Positions 1 to 11,308 of a stretch of DNA of 64,000 nucleotides are shown piece by piece. Origin of the DNA: Linyphia triangularis (lineage: Eukaryota; Arthropoda; Arachnida; Araneae; Linyphiidae). Numbering within the stretch: the stretch's first letter is position 1; the number at the start of each line of letters is the position of its first letter. The DNA lies in NCBI GenBank assembly GCA_963978545.1, contig OZ021730.1:7261796-7325795 (forward strand), given 5' to 3'. The notes beneath the pieces were generated by a model, which saw nothing but the letters and a program-made list of their open reading frames with translations, searched no databases and was not told the origin of the DNA. A program made the translations under genes and the position numbers.

Positions 1-286
1 TCATTTTTTAATAATCTTTGACATTTTTTTTTTCAGATTTATCAGTTAACAAATCATTTTTAGAAACATCTTTTTCCTTAATCGAATCACAATTTTTAAC
101 ACCCTTTGTTATTTTTTTTCTTTTTAGATTTATTAGCTAACAAATCATTTTTAGAAACATTTTTTTCCTTAATAGAATCACAATTTTTAACACTCGTTGA
201 CATTTTTTTCTTTTTAGATTTATTAGCCAACAAATCATTTTTAGAAACACATATTTCATTAACAGATTCACAATTTTTTAAAGTGC
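1..286 (-). repeat. lysine-rich ~90 bp tandem repeat, coding-like on minus strand
   Basis: Three units of about 90 bp follow each other; the phrase AAATCATTTTTAGAAACA recurs at about 51, 142 and 232. On the minus strand the last two units read openly as a 30-residue repeat containing SKNDLLANKSKKKK. This looks like a basic, low-complexity tail. A more diverged unit reappears after the inserted element, at about 1115. It could be a 3' exon of the P-element-like gene that lies upstream on the same strand, or an unrelated gene entering the window. No domain is recognised. Confidence 0.55.
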
Positions 287-289
287 TTA

Positions 290-1058
290 GGGGACGTAAC
301 AGACTTCGACGAAATTTAAAAGCAGTATTTACATCCAACTTCAATGTCCTATAAATTATTTAATTTTCAATATATATGCACATTTTTTGCACAGGATTTA
401 TTGTTGAATATTTGTTAATATAGTAATTTGTAAAAATAATCAAAAAATTTAAAAATTTAATTTTATAAACATTTTTTGAACGATGAAATTTTTTTAGATT
501 TAAAAAATAGTCATTTGCCTTGGTACACTTTAAAAAAAATCTATTTCATATTTCATATTAATTTTTGTGTAACATATTATACAGAAGTGAGTTTTATATT
601 GTAGACCTAAAATATTTACTATAAATATGTATATATATATTTTATTATGGATTTTATGTCGAAAATAAAGTTATTTTTAGTGCATACAAAATGAATAATT
701 TTTTTAATAAATTTCAAAAGCACTATTGCTTTAAGAAATAGGTCAGCAAATTAATTCCAAATGTTTACTTAACATTGGTATTTTTTAAATAAATATTTAT
801 AGATTATTTTCTTTATAAAGTGTACCAAGGCAAATGACTATTTTTTAAATCTAAAAAATTTCATTGTTCAAAAAATGTTTATAAAATTAAATTATTCAAT
901 TTTTTGATTATTTTTACACAATTACTATATTAACAAATATTCAACAATAAATCCTGTGCAAAAAATGTGCATATATATTGAAAATTAAATAATTTATAGG
1001 ACATTGAAGTTGGATGTAAATACTGCTTTTAAATTTCGTCGATGACTGTTACGTCCCC
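290..1058. mobile_element. non-autonomous DNA transposon (MITE) with ~240 bp terminal inverted repeats
   Basis: The left arm (290 to about 535) and the right arm (about 818 to 1058) are near-perfect reverse complements. They begin GGGGACGTAACAG and end CTGTTACGTCCCC. The element is flanked by TTA at 287-289 and 1059-1061, which fits a 3-bp target duplication as in PIF/Harbinger elements. No protein is encoded in the roughly 280 bp centre. The arms could fold the whole element into one long hairpin. It interrupts the lysine-rich tandem repeat. Family assignment beyond the TTA duplication is uncertain. Confidence 0.85.
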
Positions 1059-1061
1059 TTA

Positions 1062-1218
1062 ACTTTCTTTTCTTAGACAAATCCATTTTTTCGGACTTGT
1101 TAGTTTTAATTTTGTTTGACAAATAATCATTTTTAGAGACACAGAAATTTTTTAGAAATATATTTGTGGAGACCCAAATTATTCGCTTTAATAAATTATT
1201 GCCATTATGGCCATCGGA
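1062..1218 (-). repeat. degenerate continuation of the lysine-rich repeat
   Basis: After the MITE the minus strand again shows the repeat phrase in diverged form (CVSKNDYLSNK, about 1090-1150), with basic residues around it. The rest, up to the stop of the P-element-like exon at 1219, is AT-rich and unrecognised. Confidence 0.4.
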
Positions 1219-2620
1219 TCAAATTTCTTCTGGAAGTAACATCTCATGCAAATCCAAAATTGGCACAGTTGCATCCAGCATTTTTTTCCTGTGATTCATA
1301 AGCAGCAAAGAACCACTTTCATTCCTAAGTTTTGTAACAACAATAAAATTATATAACACACAATTTACAACAATTTCTTTAGGCCATAATAAGCCACCCC
1401 TATTCAAGTTTTTAATCAATATATAACTATCTTCCTCCACACAAATTTCATGATTTGATACAAGTAATTCTTTACACTCAGAACACTGAATTTTTTTCAA
1501 AATGGAATGGCAACAATATCCTGCCAAATACGTCAAAATTACTATGTATTTTTGGGCACTCTGAATATCGATTTCTGTAACACCAACACTTGTAATGTCA
1601 CAATCTGAAATAAAATCACTTGTTTTAGCAAAATCTTCTACTGAGGAAACATCATTGTTTTCTGCTAAATCTTCAACAGGGACAAACACAAATTTTGGGG
1701 ACAAAATGGGAATGTCAAATTTGACAAGAGATTGAAGCCTTAGTTTTTTTTCACATTCCACCAACTGGCGAACAGAAATGTTATACTGGGCACCAGCCAA
1801 TTGACGGTATTTCCCGAATCGACTTTCCAAACAGTCTGTCTGAAATTTGCCAGGTAATATGTAAGACATTTTTAAGTCCTCTTTGCAGTACTTTGCAAGT
1901 TGCATTATACCAAATGTGGTTTGTACAAGTGCCTTGTGTGTTTGATTGGTTAAAGTTCCACATTTTAAATTTTTACCCCTCCAAACATCTAACCATTTAA
2001 GAAACTTTTCAAGAAACAAATTCTTTGTCTCACCTAATTGTGTGGTAAGAGGAGTCATATAAGGATTTAATTTATGGGCTCCCTTACTAGGAGACTTTAC
2101 ATTAATAATTTCCCACCATTTGAGAATTATTGAAATAAAATTTGCAGTTTCCTCATAGTGACTTAAATTATTGGCTGGACCGAGAGATATTAAAGCTTCA
2201 ATTACAAACTTATTGAAGACTTTGATAACAAGTTGAACATTTTGCCGTTCCAAGTTAGAAGGTGATAAGCTTTTTATTGTTAAACCATGTGCAAATTTCA
2301 CAAATGAGTTGCTATCGATATCATGTAATTTTTTTAAAGATTTAAAGCAGGCATTGTGCATGACATCTTTTCCTTCAAAATCTGGATAAACAAAAGAAGT
2401 TTCTTCATTTTTTTGGTTAAGCCAATTATTTCTTATGCATTTAAACACATGCACACTATCAATTAAATAAAACAATGGTCTGGTATTATCAAGTGGGTGA
2501 GGATAACAATAAGACATTTGAGGGGGGGGGGAGGCAAACAAACTCATTGCAGTTCCATTAATAGAATTATTATCAGTTACAACACAAATAACTTTAAAAC
2601 CAATATTTTCTAATGATTTC
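1219..2620 (-). pseudogene. P-element/THAP9-like transposase, catalytic-region exon
   Basis: An open frame of about 465 codons runs from a probable acceptor near 2621 to the stop at 1219. The annotated-style Met lies at 2547, but the frame continues upstream with a VVTDNNSINGTAMSLF block, and then DSVHVFKCIRNNWL and, further on, LPGKFQTDCLESRFGKYRQ. These blocks are characteristic of the RNase H-like domain and C-terminal region of P-element and THAP9 transposases. The catalytic part is open. The segment linking it to the THAP exon is not found, however: only about 125 bp of stop-rich DNA separates them, and the direct splice would be out of frame. I therefore read it as internally deleted. 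It could be a decaying transposon copy or a domesticated gene with unusual exons. Confidence 0.75.
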
Positions 2621-2745
2621 CTTTAAAATGTGTATACATTATCGATAAATGTTTTAGAACAATTTTTCAGACAAATTTAGAAAGAAAATTTATTTATCAT
2701 GCTGGTAAGATTTTAAACTAGTTATAAAATAGCACAAATACTTAC

Positions 2746-2907
2746 TCTTGAACTGGTTGAAGGATTGAAATCTTTTCTTTGTATAGCCGCAAGCCATAAC
2801 TTCTTCAATCCTTCTTCTTTTGGGAAGGAATAAACCGATACTTTAGGCCCTGTGTTGTAGTTTCCTTTACATAAGGGAATGCAGCAGTGACTGGGCATTG
2901 CTTTTTA
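2746..2907 (-). CDS. THAP-domain first coding exon of the P-element-like gene
   Basis: ATG at 2898 starts 51 codons reading MPSHCCIPLC...SVYSFPKE...W...IQRKDFNPS. This is the first half of a THAP C2CH zinc-finger domain: CX4C, the aromatic/Pro block, Trp, and the RxDFxPS segment. The exon is bounded by an acceptor (AG at 2908-2909) and a good donor, GTAAGT (2745-2740). The second half of THAP (the later Cys and His and the AVPTIF-type box) is not seen downstream. It lies upstream of, and on the same strand as, the transposase exon, so it is probably the DNA-binding N terminus of that gene. Confidence 0.7.
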
Positions 2908-3555
2908 CTAAATATGAAATCAATTAAAAATCCACATTACTTAAAAAAATAACAGACATAAGATTTATTAATAAAAAAGTAGCAAAATTATTCACATTGT
3001 GGCTCAAAACAATTAACAAATTTCATCAAATGTAACACAACTATACAACAAAATTAAATTCTGATTTTTCTCTAATTTTGGTGAAAAATCTTATGCAATA
3101 ATCCAAATACTATTGAAGCCTATCAATTCGCATAGGATTCGCATGTTGATTAAAGAGAATAAGATATAGTTTCAAAATTTTGGCAGATAAAAAACTGGAG
3201 AGTTATGTTAAGTTCAAGTTTGCAACTAAAAATTAGTAATTATCTTTTAACCTAATAATTGTAATCGGCGGACTTTCTTTTAAAGCAATACGAGAGCTTT
3301 ATAAAGATAATTTCTTCTGCACTAAAATAAATTAAAATACAATTCAAAACAACTTTCAGGTATTAGTATATTAGATATATTTTATATTATAGTGTTTGTA
3401 TGTTTTTGAAATCTTGTTTAAAAAATTTATAACACATTTCATCTATACATAAACAGTTAATTTTATTTTTGTGGGAAACATGTTTACCACATGTTGAAGA
3501 ATACAAACACTAATACAAATTATCGAATTGTAAGTATAAAAAACCAGAACTTACC

Positions 3556-3910
3556 TCAAACTAAACTTCTTGAAGACAGTTTCGTCTCGTACAGTGTTTC
3601 CTACAAACTAGAAACGAAGTAATCGAATAAAAATTTAAAAAAAGAAAGCTTGTTTACAACAGCGAACAGCATCGCGTTCCAACAACATGGCGAACCAACT
3701 CTCCTCTCAGCTACGGGGCTACTCGAAGGGGAAGGGAGATCGGTCTTCCGATAGTGACGTCATAAGACCGAGAGAAATCTGCGCGCAGGCTTTCCGTATT
3801 CTAGAAGGTGATGGCCGTGCGCGAAAAATCGAGTATCTTGCTAGATGCTCAGTTTCACGAGCGGAGTGTTATAGTTGTATCAGGCCCGAAACAACCAGAT
3901 CGTGACGTCA
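3556..3910 (-). promoter_or_regulatory. GC-rich promoter-like region with 5' UTR exon and two CRE motifs
   Basis: This stretch is much richer in GC and CpG than its surroundings. It holds two perfect palindromic TGACGTCA (CRE-type) sites, at 3755-3762 and 3903-3910. On the minus strand a GTAAGT donor follows TTTAGTTTGAG at 3556; it would splice a non-coding exon to the acceptor before the THAP exon. I infer the transcription start of the THAP/P-element-like gene lies here. A 72-codon plus-strand frame (3687-3905) looks like a by-product of base composition. Confidence 0.4.
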
Positions 3911-4904
3911 CAGCGCAAACCCATCACAACTCACTTTTTAGGTAAGATTGCATACGAAGATGGATGAAGAAGCATCAAAATTGGAATATTTACAATGCCT
4001 AACTACATAATCTATTATAAATTAAAGTATAGGAATAAATTAAAAATTCTTATAATTTTAGGGAATAATTTAAAAAAATTAATTTGTTCAAAATAATTTA
4101 TTCAAAAGCTTGTTGTTTCAAAACTGATTGGTGGTTACACTGAAATAATTTCAGTTTAATTTTTCTTAAAAACTAAAATACAAAACCAATATTAAAAAAA
4201 TTATTTAAATAATCTTTTACTTCAATAAATAATCTTTTATTTAAAACCAGAAACTCCTTTACGAAAAAATTGAACATTTATCCACAAATTCTTCTATTAA
4301 AAAGACTAATTATATAAAAATATCTTTTAATATTTAAGAAACTTCTCTTACCTAAATTTAAAGCAAAACATAGTTTAAAAATTTAGTGAGTAATTAAACA
4401 AGTTATATTTTTATAATTCAAAGACATTTTTACAAAACTTTTTAAGAGTATTACGAAGTAAATTAAATTCATTTTAATTTTATAGAAATTGGTTGCTTTT
4501 CCATGAACAGAGTTCTAGAATGATAAAGAATATCTCATCTAAATTGAAACTATCATGTCCAAACAAAAGACATTTCCAAGAATCTAGGGCGGATGCCTTC
4601 TGGGTGGAATTTTATAGGGAAGCTGCCTCACATTTATGCCTTGATTAGGAAGAAACCCAGAAAACTCCGACGGCAGCTTGACAATCGACGCAAGTGTCTC
4701 GAAATGCTGTCGTGTCTGTTTCGGAAATCAAAAATTGCATAGCGATAACAAAAGAAATCAATCTCATCGATACCAAGACTTAATTTTAAAATAGGTTAAT
4801 TAAAAAAAAATATACATATATAATCATACAGAAAGAGTGGCTAGTTTTCTTTTCATACTTTGAGATTTCACTTTGTCATTATGAATTTTGACATAATTTT
4901 TTAA
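3911..4904. other. AT-rich stretch with no recognised gene
   Basis: Highly AT-rich DNA to about 4490, then about 250 bp of more mixed sequence (4490-4740) with broken reading frames and no recognised domain. I see no terminal repeats or RNA gene. Confidence 0.5.
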
Positions 4905-5285
4905 ATGTATGTTAATGTTAAACTTGAAATTTTTCAAAATAATTGTATTAGAAGTATCCTTAAAATCTTTTGGCCTGTTAAAATTATTAGCGAAGCAATT
5001 TTAGAAAGGGCAGACATTACTTCAATCGAAGAAGAAATCGGTGAGAGAAGGTGGCGATGGACGGGTTATGCATTAAGAATGCCAAAAGAGAATCTAACAC
5101 GTTTCTCTCTCTTGGGCTCCTGATGGCAAGAGGAAAAGAGGAAGGCCAAGGACAACTTGGCAAAGTCAAATGCAATCAGACCTAAAAAAAGGATCACTTA
5201 AATGGTCTAGAGGAAGCAAGATCCCTGGCCAAAGATCGGAAGGTATGGAGAGGTAGGCTGGAAACCTTAACAGCGTGAAGAGCCT
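4905..5285 (+). pseudogene. 3' remnant of an RTE-type LINE reverse transcriptase
   Basis: The plus strand encodes, across one frameshift near 5110, the C-terminal end of an RTE-like endonuclease-reverse transcriptase. Recognisable pieces are RRWRWTGYALRMP, then a GKRKRGRPRTTW block, then KDRKVWRGRLE just before a stop. This RRWRWxGHxLRMP...GKRxRGRPxxTW tail is typical of RTE and related LINEs. Endonuclease, RT palm and 5' parts are absent. Sequence upstream of 4905 is not recognisable, so this is an old 5'-truncated copy unrelated to the LINEs of the nest. Confidence 0.75.
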
Positions 5286-5730
5286 AATTAAGTAAATATG
5301 TAATGCTCACTGACAAACGAAATTCTATTCAAATTTTCATCTTCGTTCCACAATCACATTGTCGATCAGGAATTTCAGGAAGAAGATCCATCTTTTTCAA
5401 TACTAGTTCCTTCAAAAGTTGTTTCTGATTTTTGAATTTCAAAAAAATTTCTTCATGTTTAACTCCGATAACTTTTTGAAATTTCTAGAAAATATGGCCT
5501 CGAACTACACAATATTTGAATAAACATTTCTAATACTTTTAGAATATGCGAATACAAATCATCATGCGTTTGGTTTCTTATAAGAAAATTTGTTATTTAG
5601 TATTCGGTACTTATACTATCATTATACATATATTCAAATTTATAATACAGAATCCCACCTTATTTACCAAGCCAACATTTAAGCCACGGTAAAGAAGATA
5701 AGTATCCACAGAAAGATCACTAATTAATCC

Positions 5731-5961
5731 TTGGTACAGATGTAGTATAGGACATTCTTTGGCGCAATTTTATCTGGCATTTTTTTAAAAAATAAATGTT
5801 GTTTTTGGCGACGATTTTATTTTAAGTTATATTTTAATTCAGTTAATTATTTATATTTTAATCTTCTTTCAGTTACTGTGTTTTTAATTTTGGCGAATTT
5901 TCTAAACGCCAAAAGAAAAAGAAAGAAAAAAAGAATCTAAATGTCCTATACAACATCTGTT
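5731..5961. repeat. short element with ~20 bp inverted repeats
   Basis: CAGATGTAGTATAGGACATT near 5735 is mirrored by ATGTCCTATACAACATCTG near 5941, bracketing about 190 bp without coding capacity. A third match, on the opposite strand, occurs alone at about 9398-9422. A small MITE is plausible, but no target duplication is clear. Confidence 0.4.
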
Positions 5962-6452
5962 TTCAATCCTTACAAAAATACACTTACATTAAGAATGTCA
6001 TGAACAATAACTAGAAAATTGTCCCAAAACTTGGTTAGATTCCTCAGTTCAAATATTGAAAATCATTAATAAATTGCTACCTAATAAAATCTGACAGGAA
6101 AACAGCCTAGGATTAATATACACATATTTAATGCAGTATACGTTAAAGATTTCAAAGACCATTTTATAGAAATGGCTTTTGAAATAGAATGCAACCGAAT
6201 CGCATTTGGTCCGAATCTCCATCCGCTTTTATATTAATATTTTGAAAAAAATGTACTCACCGAAAATATTGTAAACAATAATATCCGTAAGAAAAAAGTG
6301 AACCATTTACAAGTGCAAACAAAATCAACAGAACAACAACTCAAGATTTCATAGCTTTGCGCTGTGACGTCAAACTCGTTTAAAAATTCAGGATTATGGC
6401 CTTGTAGACTGAGCATCTAGCAAGACACTTGGTTTATCGCGCACGGCCTCGA

Positions 6453-7176
6453 CTGAACCAAACCCATCCTTTTATCTTAGAAATTTTAAAACTTCATCTT
6501 ACACTTTTAAACAGAAATTGTAAAGTTCTTTTTTGTTGGATCCCAGGTCATGTGGGGATCATGGGTAATGAACGCGCTGATACCATCGCTCGATCTGCTA
6601 GTGGACCTAGGAGCACTTGGCTCTGCCCTGACGACGCAACTAAAGCTTGTGACACTGCTCTGTCTCTCACTTGGCAGGCCATGTGGGATGCACATACAGC
6701 CAACAAGCTGCTTTCGTTTCAGCCCTTAATATCCGGATTCGCGCCCATCCAGCAATCCAGGAAAAGGGACGTGCTCCTAACTCGTTTAAGAATAGGCCAC
6801 ACACGACTTACCCATGTGCATCTTCTGCTGGCAGAAGGTGCCCCCACATGCAGTACGTGTGGGGTTGTATTTTCTGATCTCCATATTTTAAATGAATGTC
6901 CGTGTTTTAATACTGTTAGACAGCGGCATTTTAAATCTTATCACCCTTCACTATTTAATATTTTAAATTCACACCTTCATAAAAATCTTTTTAAATTCTT
7001 ACAAGACATTGGATTTTATCACTTGATTTGAATATTTGTTTTTCTTAATTTTGACTTTTTAAACTGTGATTGAAACCTTTTTATACCATTTTAGAATTGA
7101 TTAACAATTGGTTGGCGCAGTATGGCCCTCGTGTTGCCCTTGCGCCGTTAAACTTAAATCAACCAACCAACCAACC
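6453..7176 (+). mobile_element. 5'-truncated LINE copy R1 (RNase H end plus 3' tail)
   Basis: From about 6453 the sequence matches the 3' part of the LINE ORF2s described below. The frame runs to the stop at 7031. It holds the end of the RNase H domain (VLFCWIPGHVGIMGNERADT) and the C-terminal zinc-finger segment (GHTRLTHVHLLLAEG, then CSTC...H...C). After about 75 bp comes the family 3' hairpin GGCGCA...TGCGCC (about 7108-7150) and an (AACC)n tail. The coding frame is intact within the fragment. The tail abuts the hAT-like pseudogene on the other strand, so R1 probably inserted in it. No clear target duplication is seen. Confidence 0.85.
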
Positions 7177-8460
7177 TAGTCAGTTTTATTCGTAAAGGGG
7201 AATGATCTTGCAATCGGCTGACGATGACCTTCAGTGCTGTTCTACAGTCAATTTTGAAAAATCCAATTTCTAGTTGGTTGGCCTTACAATTTCTCAACTG
7301 CAGCTTTGTCACCATTCCTACATTGACCTTCTTGGCTGGAAGAAGGTTTTCTGTCTGCATAATATCCACATCCTCTTTTACTTTGCTAGGCTCTACAAAG
7401 CGCTGAACAAAAGAGACAATTGTCTTATTAATTGCTCCATGCATGAAAGGGACAAGAGGAATGTTGGATTGGAATTCCGTCAAAAATGGCACCAAGTCTG
7501 AAGAAATAGTGACAAAAAATCTTAATTTTGCTCCCAGAAGAGGATCCTTTAGAAACGTAGTAACTGTATCAAAGCTGGCACACCCTGGTTTCGTTTTTTC
7601 TTTCTCGACTGCTTCTACAAACTTTCTCAAATTTGGAAGAATTTCTATGGCCCTATTAGCAACATCAATACTTTCCAGCCACCTAACTGTGCAAATTTTT
7701 TTAGGAAATACAGATGAACAGTTATCATCCAGCTCCTTGGCGACCTTACTTCTGAAGTAGGGGGTGGCAAACTCATCCTCTCCATCGTCATTCTTCCTGA
7801 CGAACCGGATCTTGCACACGATGGACCATTTTATGGCCTTCTTTTCTCTTCAACTCCTCCTGCAACTTGGAGAGTGCTTTCTCTAATGAAGAGTAGCAGG
7901 TCTCCAACTGCTTCTTCACTAGGGAACAGATTGTTGTTGTTGTTTTCAGATTATCTGGCGCCGTCAGCAACACGAGGGCTATACTGCGCCGAAACATTCG
8001 TCATTAGACAAGCCAACATACATTTACAAACACCCATGCCAAACACTGGACTCGGAACCCGCAACCTCGCGGTCTAGAAGCTAGTATGCTAACCACTATA
8101 CCGTTTGGTCGGCCTAGGGAACAGATGATGGCTGGTGAAGACATCTGATGTCTTCGCCTCCACTTTCCTTCTCTTGGGGGGCTGGTGGTTGGGATAAGGC
8201 TCCACCGCGTTGAGGAACTCGCAGGTGGATGAGCAAATGCTGCTGCATGTTGTCCTTCCTCCCGAAGGCTTTACCGCAGTCAGGACAGTCAAAAGATGGA
8301 TTCTTATGGGTGTTCATGTGACGGGTCAAGTCGTCGGCATTTCGACTGAAAAATTTCTGGCTTGTCGTGCAGGTGAAGTCTTTTGTACCGGAGTGGGTCT
8401 TGAGATGTTGAGTCAAATTAAACTTCTCGTTAAATGTCTTGTTGCAAATGGTGCACACCT
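7177..8460 (-). pseudogene. C2H2 zinc finger / hAT-like transposase-derived pseudogene
   Basis: The minus strand begins at an acceptor (TTTAACAG near 8461) with C2H2-type fingers: CTICNKTF...H...H, a degenerate second finger, then CPDCGKAFGRKDNMQQHLLIH. After the SINE it continues as a lysine/glutamate-rich coiled coil (7925-7830). A frame then runs from 7819 to 7177 that resembles the 22-24 kb hAT-like protein, with paired segments FPKKICTVRWLE / FPLKFCAVRWVE and FLTEFQSN / FLRSFQSD. The frame runs into the R1 tail at SPLR, where the other copy continues. Frameshifts, the SINE and the R1 truncation make it non-functional. Family beyond hAT-like is inferred from the second copy. Confidence 0.65.
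7932..8113 (-). mobile_element. tRNA-derived SINE copy 1
   Basis: Reverse-oriented copy. The head, read on the minus strand, begins at about 8113 with the tRNA-like A box and a B box of GGTTCGAGTCC type. The tail ends in (AAC)n at 7932. It is flanked by the 13-bp duplication CTAGGGAACAGAT at 7919-7931 and 8114-8126. It splits the zinc-finger/hAT-like pseudogene. Confidence 0.9.
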
Positions 8461-8625
8461 GTTAAAAAAAAAGCATTGATGAGTGTCAAGAAATAATTCT
8501 ATTTCATGGACAAAAATATATTTTTAAAAATATCCTCTTAAAATCTATCAACTTTACTTAGAAAGAAAGAAAAAAACTATCTTCTGTATATGAATTTTTT
8601 TTATTTGGAAAATCTATCTTCTTCT

Positions 8626-8805
8626 GGCCGACCAAACGGTATAGTGGTTAGCGTGCTAGCTTCTAGACCGCGAGGTTGCGGGTTCGAGTCCCGTGTTAGG
8701 CATGGGTGTTTGTAAATGTATGTTGGTTTGTCTAATGACGAAAGTTTCGGCGCATTATAGCCCTCGTGTTGCTGACGGCGCAAGATAATCTGAAAACAAC
8801 CAACC
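8626..8805 (+). mobile_element. tRNA-derived SINE copy 2
   Basis: About 180 bp. The tRNA-like head has an A box (TATAGTGGTTAGCGTGCTAG) and a B box (GGGTTCGAGTCCC). A unique middle (GTTTGTAAATGTATGTTGG) follows, then a LINE-like 3' hairpin beginning GGCGCATTATAGCCC, ending ACAACCAACC. No obvious target duplication, so possibly an older or rearranged copy. Confidence 0.9.
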
Positions 8806-9447
8806 ATAAGCACACATATACTAGTAAAATATAAAACTACCAAGTTGATAGCACAACATTGTTGGAGATCTTTAAAAGTTTAAAAAGTGAGTTCTGTACT
8901 AAGATAGACCTCAATATATCAGAGGCGAGATGAAAACATAATAACAAATTAGATTAATGATGGCATGGGTGTTTGTAAATGTATGACATACTTCTATTCA
9001 TCTTTTGCATTCATGTGCTTGCATTGCGTTTGTGTTTCAAATAGACATTAAAATTGTGCAGTGTGAAGAGGATATTCAAATGCATTTTGTGTTCGGAGCG
9101 GGCTACTTATATTCAAATTGTGGCTTAGTTCTCGCAGCAGACGGAAGTGGTTACTTTGAAAATACTTTTACAAATTTGGATATTGAAAGTTGTTTTATTA
9201 AAAGTTGGAGATTTCTCGAAATTCTTCTGCCCCTCCCCTCTCTTTATTTCCACCCAATGAGTGTGGAGGCCGCTAAAGTATAATTAAAATGAAAAGATAA
9301 ACAATAAAATAAATTAAGTATAACTTAAGATAAAGTCCATCACCAGAAACGGCATTTAACTGAAAAAAAGCTGTCCAGTTAAATTACTCTACAGAAATGT
9401 CCTATACACTACATCTGTACCTTTTCTCTCATTGTCACTATTCTGTA
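8806..9447. other. no recognised gene
   Basis: AT-rich DNA. A 92-codon open frame (9005-9283) has no recognised domain and no splice context that I can support. A 25-bp match to the inverted repeat of the 5.7 kb element sits at about 9398-9422. Confidence 0.4.
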
Positions 9448-10716
9448 CCGTAAAATGGGGTGAATAGGAACAGCGGGGTGAATCGGAACGAAACTTCATG
9501 AAATTACAAAGAAATTATTACTTTACACAAATAATGCATTTTTATTAATTAAATACTTTTTTTTTTACTTGTCTAACATGTTTGGAATCTTGGAACATGT
9601 TTTGTGGGGTTTTCAACACTGTCCTTTTTTTATAAAAAAAATTCTGAAACAGCGTCATATAATCCAATGAGTTTTAACCTCTCCAAAACTTATCCCGTAA
9701 TTAATAGCATGTACCAGTTATCTAAAAATATATTAGTTAAGTTTATAAGTATAAACATCCGCAACAGCATGCCATACTTAATTTAACTTTTTTTTAAAAA
9801 CTTTTTATTTTACGAATTTTTATGTTTTGTCAAGTCTCGATTTTGAGATTTGCGGGGTGAATCGGAACACTTGAAAAGTGATATTAAAGAGCTGTTTTTG
9901 CAAGATTATGTTCCACACAAGATTCATTGGCTGAAGAAGAGTCTAATTACTCTCTTCGAGACAGTAATCAAGATTACATGCTTGAATAAATGTCAGAAGA
10001 GAAGCCTAGTTTCCGCATGGCAAAAACCCCGATTGTTCCAGTGGTTTTTCTCTAAATGACTTTGTTATCTTTAAGTTATATGGAGAAATGTATGAAGATT
10101 CTATGTAAGCAAAGTTTTACACCCACAAGATTATTGCTATATAAGTGTGTTTTACAAAAAGCGCCCATGAACGAAGAGATTTTCTGGGACAATTGAGGAT
10201 GCTTTTCTCCTTTCTCAAGATATTTTAAGGAATTTGCAGTCATACACCACGCAAACATAAAGTATATTAAAAAATATTAATAATTTTAAAGACTATTTGG
10301 ATGAGTTATAGGAAAAGAGTTGATACGCTTTCAAACATATGATTTGTTTTGACTATAATTGACAAACACAAATTTTATCCGGCATATTAAATGATTTTTT
10401 TTATAATAATTTTGTGTTCCTATTCACCACAATGCATTATTACTTGTTTTTTGTCACTCTGTAAACATTTAAATAAAATCAGGCATAAATTGTAACGAGT
10501 GTTCCGATTCACCCCTTTCTGCGGGGTGAATCGAAACACCATGAAAAAATTCAAAATAAATTAAAGTCCTAGTTTTTTAAAAAAATTTTGGGTTGATCCT
10601 CAAAGAAGAAGGTAAGACCCAAGTTTCAATGTCAAAAATAGGTTCCTTAACGTTCTTATTACAACCGATTTTTACTTTGAAAGTTGAAAAGTGTTCCGAT
10701 TCACCCCATTTTACGG
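9448..10716 (+). mobile_element. DNA transposon with repeated GGGGTGAATCGGAACA motif, Tc1/pogo-like remnant
   Basis: The termini are inverted repeats: CCGTAAAATGGGGTGAAT at the left and ATTCACCCCATTTTACGG at the right, each bordered by TA (9446-9447, 10717-10718). A TA duplication is typical of Tc1/mariner/pogo elements. The terminal motif GGGGTGAATCGGAACA recurs inside, near 9475, 9855, 10500 (inverted) and 10523, where two copies form a hairpin, as well as at the ends. No intact ORF is present. The plus strand around 9880-10260 has broken frames (FKLYGEMYEDS, NEEIFWD) that might be the C-terminal remnant of a pogo-type transposase; this is weak. A second copy lies at 47.2-48.3 kb. Confidence 0.75.
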
Positions 10717-10718
10717 TA

Positions 10719-11295
10719 CTTTCTCCAGAAAATAGAATTCACTTTTGTAAACTGATTATTTCATAGTTCACTAAGATCAATTTAAACAGATAGGTATAAA
10801 TGCAATATAATAGGTAATTAGCAAAGTTTAATAAAATTGTTTGGAGTAAAAATACATCAGCCAAACATTAAGGTTTTATGCAACTATTTCGAAAATGAGA
10901 ATTGAAGGAAACATGAAATTATTTGGCCCTTAAGCAAAAGCAAAAATAGCCAGGATCCTATATTGCACCTTTCAAATCAATAAATTACATTTTCACGCAC
11001 GTGCCTGTTTGAAAATGTTAGCTGCAAATACGTGAATAGGAAGTCGGTGTCCAATTTTTCCGTTTAATAGCAAGAATTAACGCATCTCTTTTTTTTTCTT
11101 TCTTGCGAGGAAAACCAAAAAAACGTATGTCCGTCCAGCATGCGTACTTTTCCGAACATCCGTAAGCAACGCAAGATTGAACCATTTTTAATTATGAATT
11201 AAAAACATATAACGCATACAGCCACAGCAATTAGTTAAGTTCCGCTAGGAAATTAAAAATGGATTCCATAAAAATAAACAAGTTGCATCTGGTTT
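10719..11295. other. no recognised gene
   Basis: AT-rich sequence between the TA-flanked transposon and the next SINE. No open frame or repeat is supported. Confidence 0.5.
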
Positions 11296-11308
11296 GCCAC
11301 CGCTCAAA

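Noticed and set aside
1..286. CRISPR-like array
   Set aside because: Units are ~90 bp contiguous repeats without unique spacers in eukaryotic DNA; they read as a coding repeat.
3687..3905. 72-codon plus-strand ORF
   Set aside because: No domain or splice context, and it lies within the GC-rich promoter-like patch.
8626..8700. True tRNA gene
   Set aside because: A and B boxes are present, but the acceptor arm does not pair as in a functional tRNA, and the same unit occurs seven times with a SINE body and target duplications.
9005..9283. 92-codon ORF as a gene
   Set aside because: No recognised domain and no convincing splice sites; composition is like the surroundings.
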